Positions 7,968 to 17,181 of a stretch of 35,798 bases of DNA are shown in pieces. The stretch lies in contig CAITMU010000055.1 of NCBI GenBank assembly GCA_903893565.1, forward strand, positions 1 through 35,798, read 5' to 3'. Both the position numbers and the translations under genes were made by a program. The stretch's first letter is position 1; each line of letters starts with the position of its first letter. Under the pieces are notes generated by a model, which had not been told where the DNA came from, searched no databases, and saw only the letters and a list, made by a program, of their open reading frames with translations. Source of the stretch: an uncultured beta proteobacterium. GTDB taxonomy: Bacteria > Pseudomonadota > Gammaproteobacteria > Burkholderiales > SG8-41.

Positions 7968-8981
7968 ATGAAAGTCTATCGATTAGATCCTATTGGCAAT
8001 TTGGATGCGATTAAAATGTTTGATGAACCCGATCCCAAGCCCGGGCCTAAACAAATTGTCATACGCATGCGAGCCGCTTCGCTAAACTATCGAGACTATA
8101 AGGTGATTACTGGGACCTATGGACACAATGAGACTAAGGAGCGTCTCATTCCCTTGTCTGATGGGGCAGGCGAAGTGGTTGAATTAGGCGAGGGGGTCAG
8201 CCGAGTAAAAATAGGGGATCGGGTCATGCCTATTTTCGGTCAACGTTGGCTTGCCGGTAAAATTAATCCCGTGTATTCGACCTTTTCTCTCGGAGGACAA
8301 TCGGATGGTGTATTAGCCGAACGCATTGTGTTGTCGGAAGAAGGGGTTGTGGTCATCCCCTCCCACTTGAGCTTTGAAGAGGCTGCGACGCTACCCTGTG
8401 CGGCCATGACTGCATGGCATGCTCTTTTTAGCAGGGGACAATTGACAGCAGGTCAAAGTGTCCTCACCTTAGGCACGGGAGGGGTGTCGTTGTTTGCCGC
8501 TCAATTTGCGCAATTGGCCGGTGCCCGAGTGATGATGATCTCCGGGAGCGATTCGAAGATCGCACGTCTTAAGGATATGGGTATTGATTCGGTGGTTAAT
8601 TACAATACCAACCCTGATTGGCATCGCGCCATATTGGATTTGACTCAGGGGCAGGGGGTTGACCATGTGGTGGAGTTGGGCGGACCCGGCACTATGGAAA
8701 AATCGCTGCGTTGCCTACGCATGGGGGGCAGTCTTTATATGATTGGCAATCTTGCCGGAGAGGCAAAAATTGATCCGCGCCTTATTTTGGCGAAGCGGGC
8801 CAATGTGCACGGGATTCAGGTGGGAAGTCGGGAGATGTTTGAATCCATGAATCAAGCCATTACTATCGCCCAGTTACATCCGGTGATTGATCGATGTTTT
8901 GAGTTTGATAAGGCGCGAGAAGCCTATGAATATTTAGCCGCTCGTAAACATTTTGGAAAGATCGTGATTCGTGGAACGTGA
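7968..8981 (+). CDS. Medium-chain (MDR) zinc-independent alcohol dehydrogenase/quinone reductase-like protein
   Basis: 337 residues with the MDR layout: a catalytic GroES-like domain (MKVYRLDPIG, then AASLNYRDYK), the hinge LPCAAMTAWHALF and a Rossmann domain with TLGTGGVSLFAAQFAQ. The cysteines of structural and catalytic zinc sites are absent, as in the quinone oxidoreductase subgroup. The start is ATG 7968 with GGGAGAG at 7952-7958; a TTG at 7950 is a poorer choice. An AT-rich dyad (7900-7914) precedes it and it has its own upstream gap of 118 nt, so it may be transcribed separately from the MmgE/PrpD gene. It likely oxidises or reduces a small alcohol, ketone or enone; the substrate is unknown. 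Confidence 0.88.
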   Translation: MKVYRLDPIGNLDAIKMFDEPDPKPGPKQIVIRMRAASLNYRDYKVITGTYGHNETKERLIPLSDGAGEVVELGEGVSRVKIGDRVMPIFGQRWLAGKINPVYSTFSLGGQSDGVLAERIVLSEEGVVVIPSHLSFEEAATLPCAAMTAWHALFSRGQLTAGQSVLTLGTGGVSLFAAQFAQLAGARVMMISGSDSKIARLKDMGIDSVVNYNTNPDWHRAILDLTQGQGVDHVVELGGPGTMEKSLRCLRMGGSLYMIGNLAGEAKIDPRLILAKRANVHGIQVGSREMFESMNQAITIAQLHPVIDRCFEFDKAREAYEYLAARKHFGKIVIRGT

Positions 8982-9022
8982 AGCGCGTATTGAGGCGATT
9001 GATTCAAGGTTGTAACGAATAT

Positions 9023-9577
9023 TTAGAGTGTGGCAGCCTTGATCTTTTGGGTTATTTCAGCGCGCCACGTTTCTGCCAGTGTAAACCCTGGTGTGCTACG
9101 GCAGTGCGCTTCGACGTAGGCCCATATTTGATCATCGGGCAAGGTAATGTCGATGGAATGACGGTGGGGTTGTGGGACATACCAAGGGGTATCGATGAGT
9201 AGTTCTACCCGGTTACCTTCTGGGTCTAAAAAGTAAACAGAAATGGCATTGCCGTGGGTAATAGCCCCCAGCATTTTTTGGATAGGTTCTTTTTGTAGGG
9301 TGAAAAATAAGTCACGTAAGGTTTTAAGGCTGTCGACCCGCAGGGAGATTTGATTGACTATACTAAAATCGATCTTTTCTGGTCGCCCTGAAGCGAAGAC
9401 GAGTTGATGATGCTCCTTTGGGTCGCGAGTTAAGAACACGATGGCGCCATTGTCTTCTCTACTGCCTCGGTCAGATTCGACAAATTTTAAAACGCGAGTG
9501 TAAAAATCCACCATTTTGTCAACGTCTGTGACAAAGTATCCGACATGGCTTAAGGTGAGCGAAAAGGAATAAGTCAT
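9023..9577 (-). CDS. VOC family protein (glyoxalase / extradiol dioxygenase-like)
   Basis: 184 residues with the paired beta-alpha-beta-beta-beta modules of the vicinal oxygen chelate family. It opens LTLSHVGYFVTDVDKMVDFYTRVLKF-like; His11, His56/57 (KEHHQLVF) and Glu125 (GNRVELL) are the expected metal ligands. The C-terminal 45 residues (QPHRHSIDIT onward) extend beyond the usual VOC core. It is convergent with the MDR gene (41 nt apart) and divergent from the hydroxy-acid oxidase. No strong ribosome site is visible before the ATG. It could be a ring-cleavage dioxygenase or an isomerase; the ligand set supports an active metalloenzyme. Confidence 0.85.
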   Translation of the reverse strand: MTYSFSLTLSHVGYFVTDVDKMVDFYTRVLKFVESDRGSREDNGAIVFLTRDPKEHHQLVFASGRPEKIDFSIVNQISLRVDSLKTLRDLFFTLQKEPIQKMLGAITHGNAISVYFLDPEGNRVELLIDTPWYVPQPHRHSIDITLPDDQIWAYVEAHCRSTPGFTLAETWRAEITQKIKAATL

Positions 9578-9876
9578 AGTTTTGAGCTTTTAGATTTTAT
9601 TAGAGTATTGATCATATCTGGGATAGAGGCTTTTGTTAACCCGTTTAGCGATTTTGGGTTTAATTTCTTCTCTTCAATCATGAATTTAACCCTAAATAAT
9701 TGATTTAGAGTCCTTTTACACATTTACTGGGCTAAGTTTATTAAAATAGCGTTTTTGTCGTACGGTTTTGAATGCGAAAGTGGTTGTCTCAAGGCAATGG
9801 AACACTAAAATTGTAATGAATAAAAAAACAAACGGTATTCCACACACTATCAATTATTAAAGGGTTAGTTAAATTT
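9578..9876. promoter_or_regulatory. Divergent control region with inverted repeats
   Basis: This 299-nt AT-rich gap separates the VOC gene from the hydroxy-acid oxidase. It carries a perfect 6+5+6 dyad (9692-9708, CTAAAT/ATTTAG) and a looser TTAACCC/GGGTTTAA dyad at about 9636-9662. These could be operators for a regulator not encoded nearby. No ORF is credible in it. Confidence 0.4.
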
Positions 9877-11094
9877 ATGGATAAATCTCTCAATTGTTAT
9901 AGTATTTTTGATCTGCGTGAACTGGCTAAGAAAAGAGTGCCTCGGGGCCCTTTTGAATTTGTAGATCGTGGTACTGAGGAGGAAGTCTCTCTTAAAAATA
10001 ATCGGGCGGTGTTTGATAACATACGTTTTAAGACTCGCACGTTTGTGGATGTTTCCAAAAGAACTCAGGATACTGAAATCTTTGGTGTGAAACACAAAAT
10101 GCCTTTGATTATTGCGCCAACCGGAACCGCCGGACTCATGTGGTATGAAGGGGAGATTGCGCTAGCCAAGGCGGCGCGGGAAGCCGGAATCCCTTTTACC
10201 CTAGCGACGGGGTCTATGACCGCCATGGAGCGGGTGGCTGATGAGGCGGGGGGAGAGTTGTGGTTTCAATTATATTTGTGGCCTGATCGGAGCATGTCTC
10301 ATGAGTTGGTGCAACGCGCTAAGGCGGCAGGATACAAAGCGTTGGTCGTGACGGTTGACGGGGTTTCTGCCGGCAACCGTGAATACAATATTCGCAATGG
10401 TTTTACCTTACCCTTTACGTATTCCCCGGTTGCGCTGATTGATATGTTGTCGCATCCGCGTTGGTTATTTAGCGTGCTATTTAAATATTTAGCCACTACG
10501 GGTATGCCGATGTATCAAAATTACCCTGAAAGAGCCAAGGCTAAAATGACCGCAGGGCCCATGGGGCGTTCGAGTCTTCGTACGGATGCGATTCAGTGGG
10601 ATGATTTGGATGCTCTGCGTAAGATATGGCCGCATAAGTTAATCGTTAAAGGCATCTTGAATGCCAAAGATGCTGCCACAGCGGTCGATCACGGTGCGGA
10701 CGGCATTGATGTGTCTAACCATGGTGGGCGTAATCTGGATGGTATTATTTCGCCCATAGAGGCATTGCCTGAGATTGTGGACGAGGTCGGTAGTAGAACA
10801 ACGGTATTTTGCGATAGTGGATTTCGTCGAGGCAGTGACGTTGTCAAAGCCTTATGCCTAGGGGCAAAGGCTGTGATGGTGGGGCGTTCGACCCTTTACG
10901 GTGTTGCCGCAGGTGGGCAGGCGGGTGCGGCTCGAGCTTTGGAGATTTTTCGGGATGAGATTCACCGCAACATTGCTCTGCTTGGGGTCAGTCAGTTAAA
11001 GCAACTGGGCCCTCAATATCTAAAATTTTTAGACTCTACGCTACGAGCGCCCCAATCGTTGATGGATCAATCGGCGGCTGATTCACAAAAATGA
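9877..11094 (+). CDS. FMN-dependent alpha-hydroxy-acid oxidase/dehydrogenase
   Basis: A 405-residue TIM-barrel flavoenzyme of the lactate/glycolate/mandelate oxidising family. Visible are the N-terminal SIFDLRELAKKRVPRG, FVDRGTEEEVSL, the FMN strand LIIAPTGTAG (77-86), FQLY (130-133), VTVDG (158-162), catalytic Lys258 and the SNHGGRNLDG loop with His282 and Arg285. GxxxVMVGR near residue 335 closes the phosphate site. The Tyr found in glycolate oxidase at the FVD position is Phe here, as in several dehydrogenases. It is followed 40 nt later by the OCD-family gene on the same strand. Likely role: oxidation of a 2-hydroxy acid to the 2-oxo acid. Confidence 0.92.
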   Translation: MDKSLNCYSIFDLRELAKKRVPRGPFEFVDRGTEEEVSLKNNRAVFDNIRFKTRTFVDVSKRTQDTEIFGVKHKMPLIIAPTGTAGLMWYEGEIALAKAAREAGIPFTLATGSMTAMERVADEAGGELWFQLYLWPDRSMSHELVQRAKAAGYKALVVTVDGVSAGNREYNIRNGFTLPFTYSPVALIDMLSHPRWLFSVLFKYLATTGMPMYQNYPERAKAKMTAGPMGRSSLRTDAIQWDDLDALRKIWPHKLIVKGILNAKDAATAVDHGADGIDVSNHGGRNLDGIISPIEALPEIVDEVGSRTTVFCDSGFRRGSDVVKALCLGAKAVMVGRSTLYGVAAGGQAGAARALEIFRDEIHRNIALLGVSQLKQLGPQYLKFLDSTLRAPQSLMDQSAADSQK

Positions 11095-11134
11095 TGCCGA
11101 GATGTTTTAACATAAACAGGATAAAGAGTGTACT

Positions 11135-12103
11135 GTGACTTTACTTATTGATGAGGCTTGCATTAAACGTTTGATTACGATGGGAGATGCATTGTCGGCC
11201 GTCGAAGAGGTGTTTAAAGCACAGGCCGAAGGTGGGGTCGTTAATGTGCCTCGTTTAAGAGTGCCGCTTAAGGGAGGCACTTTACGGGTGACGACCGGCG
11301 TGCTCTCTTACCGAGGTTATTACGGGGTTAAAATCTCCAGTACGGCCATTTTTGGTTCTACTGCCGGCCGCCTCTTTTGTCTTTACAAAGAGGCTTCCGG
11401 TCAGTTAGTGGCCATCGTTCAGGTGTTTGCCATGGGGGCCATGCGTACGGGAGCCGCCAGCGGGATTGCGAGCAAATATATGTCAAATCCTGAGTCCAGT
11501 GTTCTGGGCGTGGTGGGCTCTGGGCGTCAAGCGGAAACGCAAGTCAAAGCGATCTGTGCTGTGCGATCGATCCGCCAAATCCAAGTATTTAGTCCACACC
11601 CGGATCGTTGTCGTGATTTTTGTCAGCGCTTAGAAAGCCAAATCGGTATTCCTCTACAAGCTGTTGAGAGTGCTGAGCGGGCCGTGAGGGGGGCACACAT
11701 TGTGGTTAGTGCCACCGCTTCAGAAAAACCGGTGGTGCTAGGACATTGGTTAAGCCCAGGCGTGCATATCAACGCCATTGGTGCCAATTTTGAGCATCGT
11801 CGGGAATTGGATCGTGAGGCTGTGTTAGCAGCCCAATGTATTGGCGCGGATGATATTGAACAGGTTCGATATGAATCGGCTGATTTATTTGATCCGGTGA
11901 ATGCTGGCCTTTTGGATTGGACCCAAGTGCATGCTTTATCCGAGATCGTTTCAGGCCGGGTGGTCGCACGTCGAAAACAAACGGATGTGACCTTATTTAA
12001 GTCCCTTGGAGTCGCGATGGAGGATGTGGCTTTGGCAGCTCGTGCTTATGAAATGGCGCTGAGTTTACAAGAAGGTGTACAACTGCCCAATCTGGCGGGT
12101 TAA
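11135..12103 (+). CDS. Ornithine cyclodeaminase/mu-crystallin family protein
   Basis: 322 residues, starting with GTG. The family shape is clear: an N-terminal dimerisation part with AVEEVFKAQAEGGVVNVPRLR, a ligand-binding middle (GVKISSTAIFG) and a Rossmann core with GVVGSGRQAETQVKAI near residue 128 and FSPHPDRCRDFCQRL, where cofactor specificity lies. Relatives include ornithine cyclodeaminase, alanine dehydrogenase and ketimine reductase; the classical cyclodeaminase Asp is not obvious, so an NAD(P)H imine or keto-acid reductase is equally likely. It is downstream of the hydroxy-acid oxidase, whose 2-oxo acid product would be a natural partner. Confidence 0.88.
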   Translation: MTLLIDEACIKRLITMGDALSAVEEVFKAQAEGGVVNVPRLRVPLKGGTLRVTTGVLSYRGYYGVKISSTAIFGSTAGRLFCLYKEASGQLVAIVQVFAMGAMRTGAASGIASKYMSNPESSVLGVVGSGRQAETQVKAICAVRSIRQIQVFSPHPDRCRDFCQRLESQIGIPLQAVESAERAVRGAHIVVSATASEKPVVLGHWLSPGVHINAIGANFEHRRELDREAVLAAQCIGADDIEQVRYESADLFDPVNAGLLDWTQVHALSEIVSGRVVARRKQTDVTLFKSLGVAMEDVALAARAYEMALSLQEGVQLPNLAG

Positions 12104-12128
12104 GGGGTTTCAAACAACATCAAGAACG

Positions 12129-13748
12129 TTATCGATTGGGATCGCCTTTTAAAATATATTGACTCCCTTTTTCTGCAATCATCATCGTGGGTGCATTGGT
12201 GTTGCCAGAAGTAATGCTCGGCATGATGGATGCGTCAATGACACGAAGCCCTTCGATGCCGCGCACTTTAAAGTAAAGGTCAACAACGGCTTCGGGGTCA
12301 GAATCCCGACTCATTTTACAGGTGCCCACGGGATGAAAAATAGTGGTTCCGATGTCGCCTGCGGCTTTAATTAATTGGGCATCCGTTTCAAAGGCTGGAC
12401 CGGGCGTAAATTCTTGCGGGTGATAAGGCTTTAAGGCCTTTGAGTCGTTAACGATATGCCGAGTTAATCGTATGGCATCGATGGCGACCTGCCGATCCTC
12501 GGGCGTCGATAAGTAGCAAGGCGCGATAGCCGGGGGTTGATGGGGATCTGCCGATTGAATGCGAACATGTCCACGAGAGGTGGGACGAAGATTGCAGACA
12601 CTTGCAGTGAAAGCAGGAAAGCGGTGCGGGGGAGCGCCAAAACGGTCTAATGAGATGGGCTGCACATGGTATTCAAGATTGGCGGTTTTTTGTGTCGGAT
12701 CAGATTTGACGAAAGCCCCGGTTTGAGAAGGGGGCATGGTCATCGGACCGCTACGATAAAACGCATATTGCAGGCCAATTTTTATTTTTTCTTGCCACGA
12801 GTCAAGCAGGGTATTTAAAGTCGCAGCCCCTTGAATCTTGAAGGCCATTCTGAGTTGAAGGTGATCCTGGAGGTTTTCTCCTACCGGTAGATCTTGAATC
12901 ACTTCGATGCCGTGATGACTCAGTAATGCGCGCGGTCCGATACCTGATAATTGTAGAATTTGCGGGCTACCGATCGCCCCAGCGCTTAAAATGACCTCAC
13001 CTTGCACTTGGGCAAAACACGTTTCATGATCTAAGCTAAATTCAACGCCTTGGGTACGTTGATGTTCAATCGTGACTTTGCTCACGACAGCGTTGGTGAT
13101 GACTTGTAGATTAGGGCGGTGCATGACGGGATGTAAAAATGCTTTTGCAGCACTGCATCGCATGCCATTTTTTTGCGTCACTTCAAAGCGCGAAACCCCT
13201 TCATTGTCACCGCGGTTAAAGTCCTCTGTTTTGGGAATCCCGGACTCCATGGCGGCATCGCGAAAAGCATCGAGAATTTCCCATTGGGTGCGCGGGGTAT
13301 CGACGCGCAGCTCTCCGCCTTGACCATGTTTTTCATCCCCCCCTCGCCAGTGATCTTCCATTTGCATAAACGTGGGTAATACATTTTGCCAAGACCAGTC
13401 TGGGTTTCCGGTCAATTGCGCCCATTCTTCATAGTCGCGAGACTGTCCGCGTAAATACAACATGGCATTGATGGAGGAGCTTCCCCCCAATACGCGCCCT
13501 CGAGGGTAGTTAATGGCGCGACCATTGAGTCCTTTTTCCGATTGAGTTTTATAGCACCAATCGGTGCGAGGGTTACCGATACAGTATAAGTAACCAACGG
13601 GAATATGAATCCAATGCCAATTATCTTTGCCCCCCGCTTCGATCAGTAAAACCTTGGTAGAGGGGTTGGTCGACAACCGGTTCGCTAAGAGACAACCGGC
13701 GGACCCCGCGCCCACAATAATGTAATCGTAAGGTCCGAAGTGTTTCAT
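12129..13748 (-). CDS. GMC family FAD oxidoreductase (choline dehydrogenase-like)
   Basis: 539 residues, full length for the family. The N terminus has the FAD Rossmann motif DYIIVGAGSAGCLLANRL and the GMC signature GRVLGGSSSINAMLYLRG; a second signature GAIGSPQILQLSGIGP lies in the middle. The C terminus has FHPVGTCKMS with the catalytic His and SITSGNTNAPTMMIAEK. No signal peptide is visible, so it should be cytoplasmic and membrane-associated at most. It oxidises an alcohol; the substrate is unknown. It is convergent with the OCD gene (25 nt) and 36 nt downstream of the amidohydrolase, probably in one transcript with it. Confidence 0.93.
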   Translation of the reverse strand: MKHFGPYDYIIVGAGSAGCLLANRLSTNPSTKVLLIEAGGKDNWHWIHIPVGYLYCIGNPRTDWCYKTQSEKGLNGRAINYPRGRVLGGSSSINAMLYLRGQSRDYEEWAQLTGNPDWSWQNVLPTFMQMEDHWRGGDEKHGQGGELRVDTPRTQWEILDAFRDAAMESGIPKTEDFNRGDNEGVSRFEVTQKNGMRCSAAKAFLHPVMHRPNLQVITNAVVSKVTIEHQRTQGVEFSLDHETCFAQVQGEVILSAGAIGSPQILQLSGIGPRALLSHHGIEVIQDLPVGENLQDHLQLRMAFKIQGAATLNTLLDSWQEKIKIGLQYAFYRSGPMTMPPSQTGAFVKSDPTQKTANLEYHVQPISLDRFGAPPHRFPAFTASVCNLRPTSRGHVRIQSADPHQPPAIAPCYLSTPEDRQVAIDAIRLTRHIVNDSKALKPYHPQEFTPGPAFETDAQLIKAAGDIGTTIFHPVGTCKMSRDSDPEAVVDLYFKVRGIEGLRVIDASIMPSITSGNTNAPTMMIAEKGSQYILKGDPNR

Positions 13749-13784
13749 AGTCCATGGCTAAGGGTTATAACGCGTGGTCCGTAA

Positions 13785-14879
13785 TTACGATTTTTTCGAA
13801 GATTTTGAAAGCCCCAACAATTGGGCTGCGTTTTTGCTAATGATTTTGTCTTTTTGTGAACGGGTTAGATGAGGATTTTTTTCAATAAAATCGACTGGTT
13901 TGTAATAACCCATATCGTAGGGATAGTCGGTGCCAATCACGATTTGACCTGCTCCGTATAAATTCACCAAATGATCCAATTGTGGTTGACCAAAGATCAT
14001 TGTGTCGTAGTAGATTTTTTTCATGTAATAAGACGGAGGACGAGAAATGTGATCATGGCATTCAGGTCTTACATGGTAAGCGTGGTCCATCCGAGCTGGA
14101 TAATGACCGAGAAATCCCCCTCCATGGGCCGCCACAATTTTAAGTTTGGGATAGCGCTCGAGTACTCCCCCAAAAACAATATGCGCGAGGGCCACGGTCG
14201 TATCTAGCGGGTTACCAATGACATTGGTCAGGAAATGTTTGGTGAGCCTACCCGGTGAGGTGAATCCAATGGGGTGTAAAAAAACAACAGCGCCGAGTTC
14301 CTCCGCTTTTCTCCACATCTTCTCATATTGTGGGTCAGCGATTTCTGCCCCATTGACGTTGGTGCCTATTTCAATGCCTTTAAATCCTAGTTTTTTTACG
14401 CAATATTCTAATTCGCTTGCGGCATGTTTGGGCGATTGCATGGGCAGTGTGGCCAACGGAGCAAAGCGCTTCGGGTGTTGAGCCCATACTTCAGCCAGTC
14501 TTAAGTTAATAGTACGCGCGACTTGGATACCCAGTTCAGGTTCGATACCATAATAATATTGCAACGGCGAGGTGGAGATGGCCTGTACGTCAATATTCAT
14601 CTTATCCATATCGCGGATACGTTGGTCGATATCGGTGAGTTTTTTATGCAGGTCTAGATGTAATTTTTGTTGCTGAGCTTCCGTACGAGGATTCCCATAG
14701 CGAGCCGTTTGCGAGACATTTTGGCTGGCGGATTGCTTGGCTAATGTGTCGGCTTGATCCGTATGTAAATGGCAGTGAAGATCGACAGAAAGGGTGGTTT
14801 TATTTTTTTTCACTGTGAGCGCAGGGGATCGACTGTGAGATTTTTTTGATTCACTCTTTGAGGTTTTTTTAGTGTTCAT
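13785..14879 (-). CDS. ACMSD-type amidohydrolase/decarboxylase
   Basis: 364 residues of the amidohydrolase_2 family containing aminocarboxymuconate semialdehyde, gamma-resorcylate and 5-carboxyvanillate decarboxylases. Metal and catalytic residues are seen as DLHCHLH near residue 33, FLHPIGF, VAAHGGGFLGHYP and IGTDYPYDMG. About 30 Lys/Ser-rich residues precede the barrel and are unusual; no later good start was found, but a shorter product is possible. It is probably transcribed with the GMC oxidoreductase downstream. Reaction inferred: non-oxidative decarboxylation or hydrolysis of an aromatic or muconate-type acid. Confidence 0.87.
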   Translation of the reverse strand: MNTKKTSKSESKKSHSRSPALTVKKNKTTLSVDLHCHLHTDQADTLAKQSASQNVSQTARYGNPRTEAQQQKLHLDLHKKLTDIDQRIRDMDKMNIDVQAISTSPLQYYYGIEPELGIQVARTINLRLAEVWAQHPKRFAPLATLPMQSPKHAASELEYCVKKLGFKGIEIGTNVNGAEIADPQYEKMWRKAEELGAVVFLHPIGFTSPGRLTKHFLTNVIGNPLDTTVALAHIVFGGVLERYPKLKIVAAHGGGFLGHYPARMDHAYHVRPECHDHISRPPSYYMKKIYYDTMIFGQPQLDHLVNLYGAGQIVIGTDYPYDMGYYKPVDFIEKNPHLTRSQKDKIISKNAAQLLGLSKSSKKS

Positions 14880-15241
14880 TGGAATGCGTCCATGGATAGA
14901 AAAATTAAAATATTGAGTTTTTTCAAGTGTATACCATTTGGTGAAGGACTTTCTTGGAAATCAAAAGAGTGCCTTGGGTTTTATCTTAAATCTGCTTTAG
15001 GATTTTGGGGCTTTTATACCCGTCACAACCGAGGTGGGGCTGGCTAACACGGGTTATGGCCATTCCTAAAAACCATGAGCTCGCCTTTTGCAATGGCATG
15101 CTTCGGGATTCATTTTTGCTCAAAGCTAAGCTTCAGGGATAGTGAGCCCATGAGGGATTTTTTTAAAAAAGACCATTGCATCCGGATATCGAAATCTATA
15201 ACCTAGTTCTCATACGATAGAGCAGACTGAGGGATAAATAA
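14880..15241. other. Intergenic region between divergent amidohydrolase and Bug gene
   Basis: I see no credible coding region in these 362 nt. The stretch near 15160-15171 is a TTTTTTTAAAAAA tract, and GAGGG at 15229-15233 is the ribosome site of the following Bug gene. No clear sigma-70 promoter with consensus spacing was found, although TTGCAT (15176) and TATAAC (15197) are 15 nt apart. Confidence 0.4.
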
Positions 15242-16225
15242 ATGGATCAATTCGTTTCTTTTTTGATAGGCCGTAGCTTCGCGATGGTGTGCCTTTTATT
15301 CTTCGGGCTACCGTGTTGGGCGGATGTCTACCCGGTTCGCCCCATTCGCTTAATTGCTGCTAACTCTGCAGGTGGGGGACTCGATACGGTGTCTCGTGCG
15401 ATATCGGGAAAATTAAGTGCCGCCTTAGGGCAATCGGTGATTGTGGATAATCGAGCCGGGGCTGCCGGTAGTGTTGCCTCTGAAATAACCGCTAAATCGG
15501 CGCCCGATGGCTATACACTTTTATGTGGATCGTTGGGCGGTCTTGCAGTCAATACCGAGTTGTATAAAGGGTTGACGTGGCACCCAATGAGAGATTTTTC
15601 TGCGGTCATTTCTGCTACGTCGCAAAGTAATGTCGTTGCGGTCAATATATCAACGACATTTAAAACGATTAAAGACTTAATCACTACGGTTAAAACCCAA
15701 CCCGGTAAACTCACCTATGGTTCCTCAGGGGCGGGTAATGGGGGACATTTAGCGACCGAATTATTTTTGGCGATGACGGGAGGCAAAATGGTGCATGTCC
15801 CGTATAAAGGGGGTGCGCCCGCTATGGTCGATTTGATTGCAGGGCAAGTGCAGGTCGTGTTTTCTTCTGCACCGACGGCTATCCCACAGTTGCGCACTGG
15901 CAAGATTCGCGGCTTAGCCGTTACCACCTTACAACGTTCATCCGTTTTGCCAGATCTGCCCACTTTGGCTGAAAGTGGATTGGCGGGCTACGATGCAGAT
16001 AATTGGTACGGATTTGTCGTAGCGGCTAAAACCCCACAAAAAATAGTTCAACAATTACATACGGAAATTGACCGTGCCCTGCATGCTCCCGATGTGCAGC
16101 AAAAGCTTTTACTTCAAGGTTTGGAAGTGCATACCGGGACCTCGGCTGAATTTGCCGCCTATATGAAATCTGAACATTTGAAGTGGGGGAAATTAATTCG
16201 CGAAACCGGTATTAGCGCGAATTAA
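15242..16225 (+). CDS. Bug/TctC-type periplasmic substrate-binding protein
   Basis: 327 residues with a signal peptide (hydrophobic from about residue 11, cleavage likely after CWA before DVYPVRPI). The canonical family order follows: YPVRPIRLI, AANSAGGGLDTVSR, VVDNRAGAAGSVA-type loop, SAPDGYTLL, YGSSGAGNGGH and HVPYKGGAPAMVDLIAGQV. It has its own ribosome site (GAGGG). The next plus-strand gene is far away, so it is probably monocistronic. The ligand is unknown; the adjacent hydrolase and SDR are candidates for the same regulon. Confidence 0.93.
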   Translation: MDQFVSFLIGRSFAMVCLLFFGLPCWADVYPVRPIRLIAANSAGGGLDTVSRAISGKLSAALGQSVIVDNRAGAAGSVASEITAKSAPDGYTLLCGSLGGLAVNTELYKGLTWHPMRDFSAVISATSQSNVVAVNISTTFKTIKDLITTVKTQPGKLTYGSSGAGNGGHLATELFLAMTGGKMVHVPYKGGAPAMVDLIAGQVQVVFSSAPTAIPQLRTGKIRGLAVTTLQRSSVLPDLPTLAESGLAGYDADNWYGFVVAAKTPQKIVQQLHTEIDRALHAPDVQQKLLLQGLEVHTGTSAEFAAYMKSEHLKWGKLIRETGISAN

Positions 16226-16270
16226 AAGGTTGAATCGGCCCGCTAGGTTCAAATAATGTAGCCTTTGGAC

Positions 16271-17095
16271 TCATTGACTCGGTTTTTTGTGATCTTGTTC
16301 TTGCATGAAAGCCAGCGTCTCTTGAGCGCATTGCTCGGCTTCACTGGCTGCTGCATGGTAAGAGTCGCCCGGCAGCACAAAAAGACGTGAGTGAGGGATC
16401 AAACGCTGCCATTGGCGCGTGACTTCGACCGAACCCAAGGCACTGCCTTCGGTGGTGATGACCAGTGTGGGACATTGGATTTTTGGTAGATCGGGGGTAA
16501 TGTCTTCTAAGGGGATTCTTTTAATAAAACAAAGTTGGCTGGAAACCGGTGTATTGGCCATCATGTCGATCCACCACTGCACCCCTTTTGCAGGGAAGTT
16601 TTTACCCAGTCGCCCTCCCATTGTCTGTTGCGCATAGGGTCCAATGCCATTGGCTTTGATGTCTTTGGTGAGGGATTCGACTCGTGCGGCCGTGTCGTAA
16701 ATGGGTGGAGGTGTGCCTATGACGGTAAGGGTTTTGACTCTGTCTGGAAAGCGTGCGGCAAAGCGCCGTGCAATAAATCCCCCTATTTTTGCGGCGATCA
16801 AATGAAATTTCTTAATGCCCAGTTGATCCATGAGTGCGATCGTGTCATCAATGGGCACATCGATAGTCCAGGGATCAAATTCACCCACCGGGGGGCGTGA
16901 TTGACCATAACCGCGCATGTCCGGTCTAATGACACGAAAATGCCGTGAAAGAATAGGAACCCAAGCATACCAAGCTTTGCTGGATTCGAGATTGCCATGC
17001 ATCATGACAACGACTTCGGATTGAGTCCAAGGATCGGTAAAATCGTGATCTTCGTAGTGGATTGTCAAATCGTTGCTTAGTAGCGCCTTAGGCAT
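16271..17095 (-). CDS. Alpha/beta-hydrolase fold protein with Lys at the nucleophile position
   Basis: 274 residues with the alpha/beta-hydrolase layout: oxyanion HGN (33-35), RPDMRGYGQS (57-66), a cap region and a C-terminal GDSYHAAAS with His247. The nucleophile elbow, normally G-x-S-x-G-G, reads I-A-A-K-I-G-G, placing Lys103 (codon AAA) where Ser is expected. The acid position may be Glu216 (ITTEGSALG). Serine-hydrolase chemistry is therefore unlikely by the usual mechanism. It is divergent from the SDR gene at 17182, which also lacks its catalytic Tyr. AGGAATTT-like sequence precedes the start. Confidence 0.85.
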   Translation of the reverse strand: MPKALLSNDLTIHYEDHDFTDPWTQSEVVVMMHGNLESSKAWYAWVPILSRHFRVIRPDMRGYGQSRPPVGEFDPWTIDVPIDDTIALMDQLGIKKFHLIAAKIGGFIARRFAARFPDRVKTLTVIGTPPPIYDTAARVESLTKDIKANGIGPYAQQTMGGRLGKNFPAKGVQWWIDMMANTPVSSQLCFIKRIPLEDITPDLPKIQCPTLVITTEGSALGSVEVTRQWQRLIPHSRLFVLPGDSYHAAASEAEQCAQETLAFMQEQDHKKPSQ

Positions 17096-17181
17096 GTTAA
17101 ATTCCTTATGTGCCCCATCTTCTGGGGTGAATCAAAAATCATTGCAGGGTTTAATTTAATATTGTAACTGAAGGGGATTGC

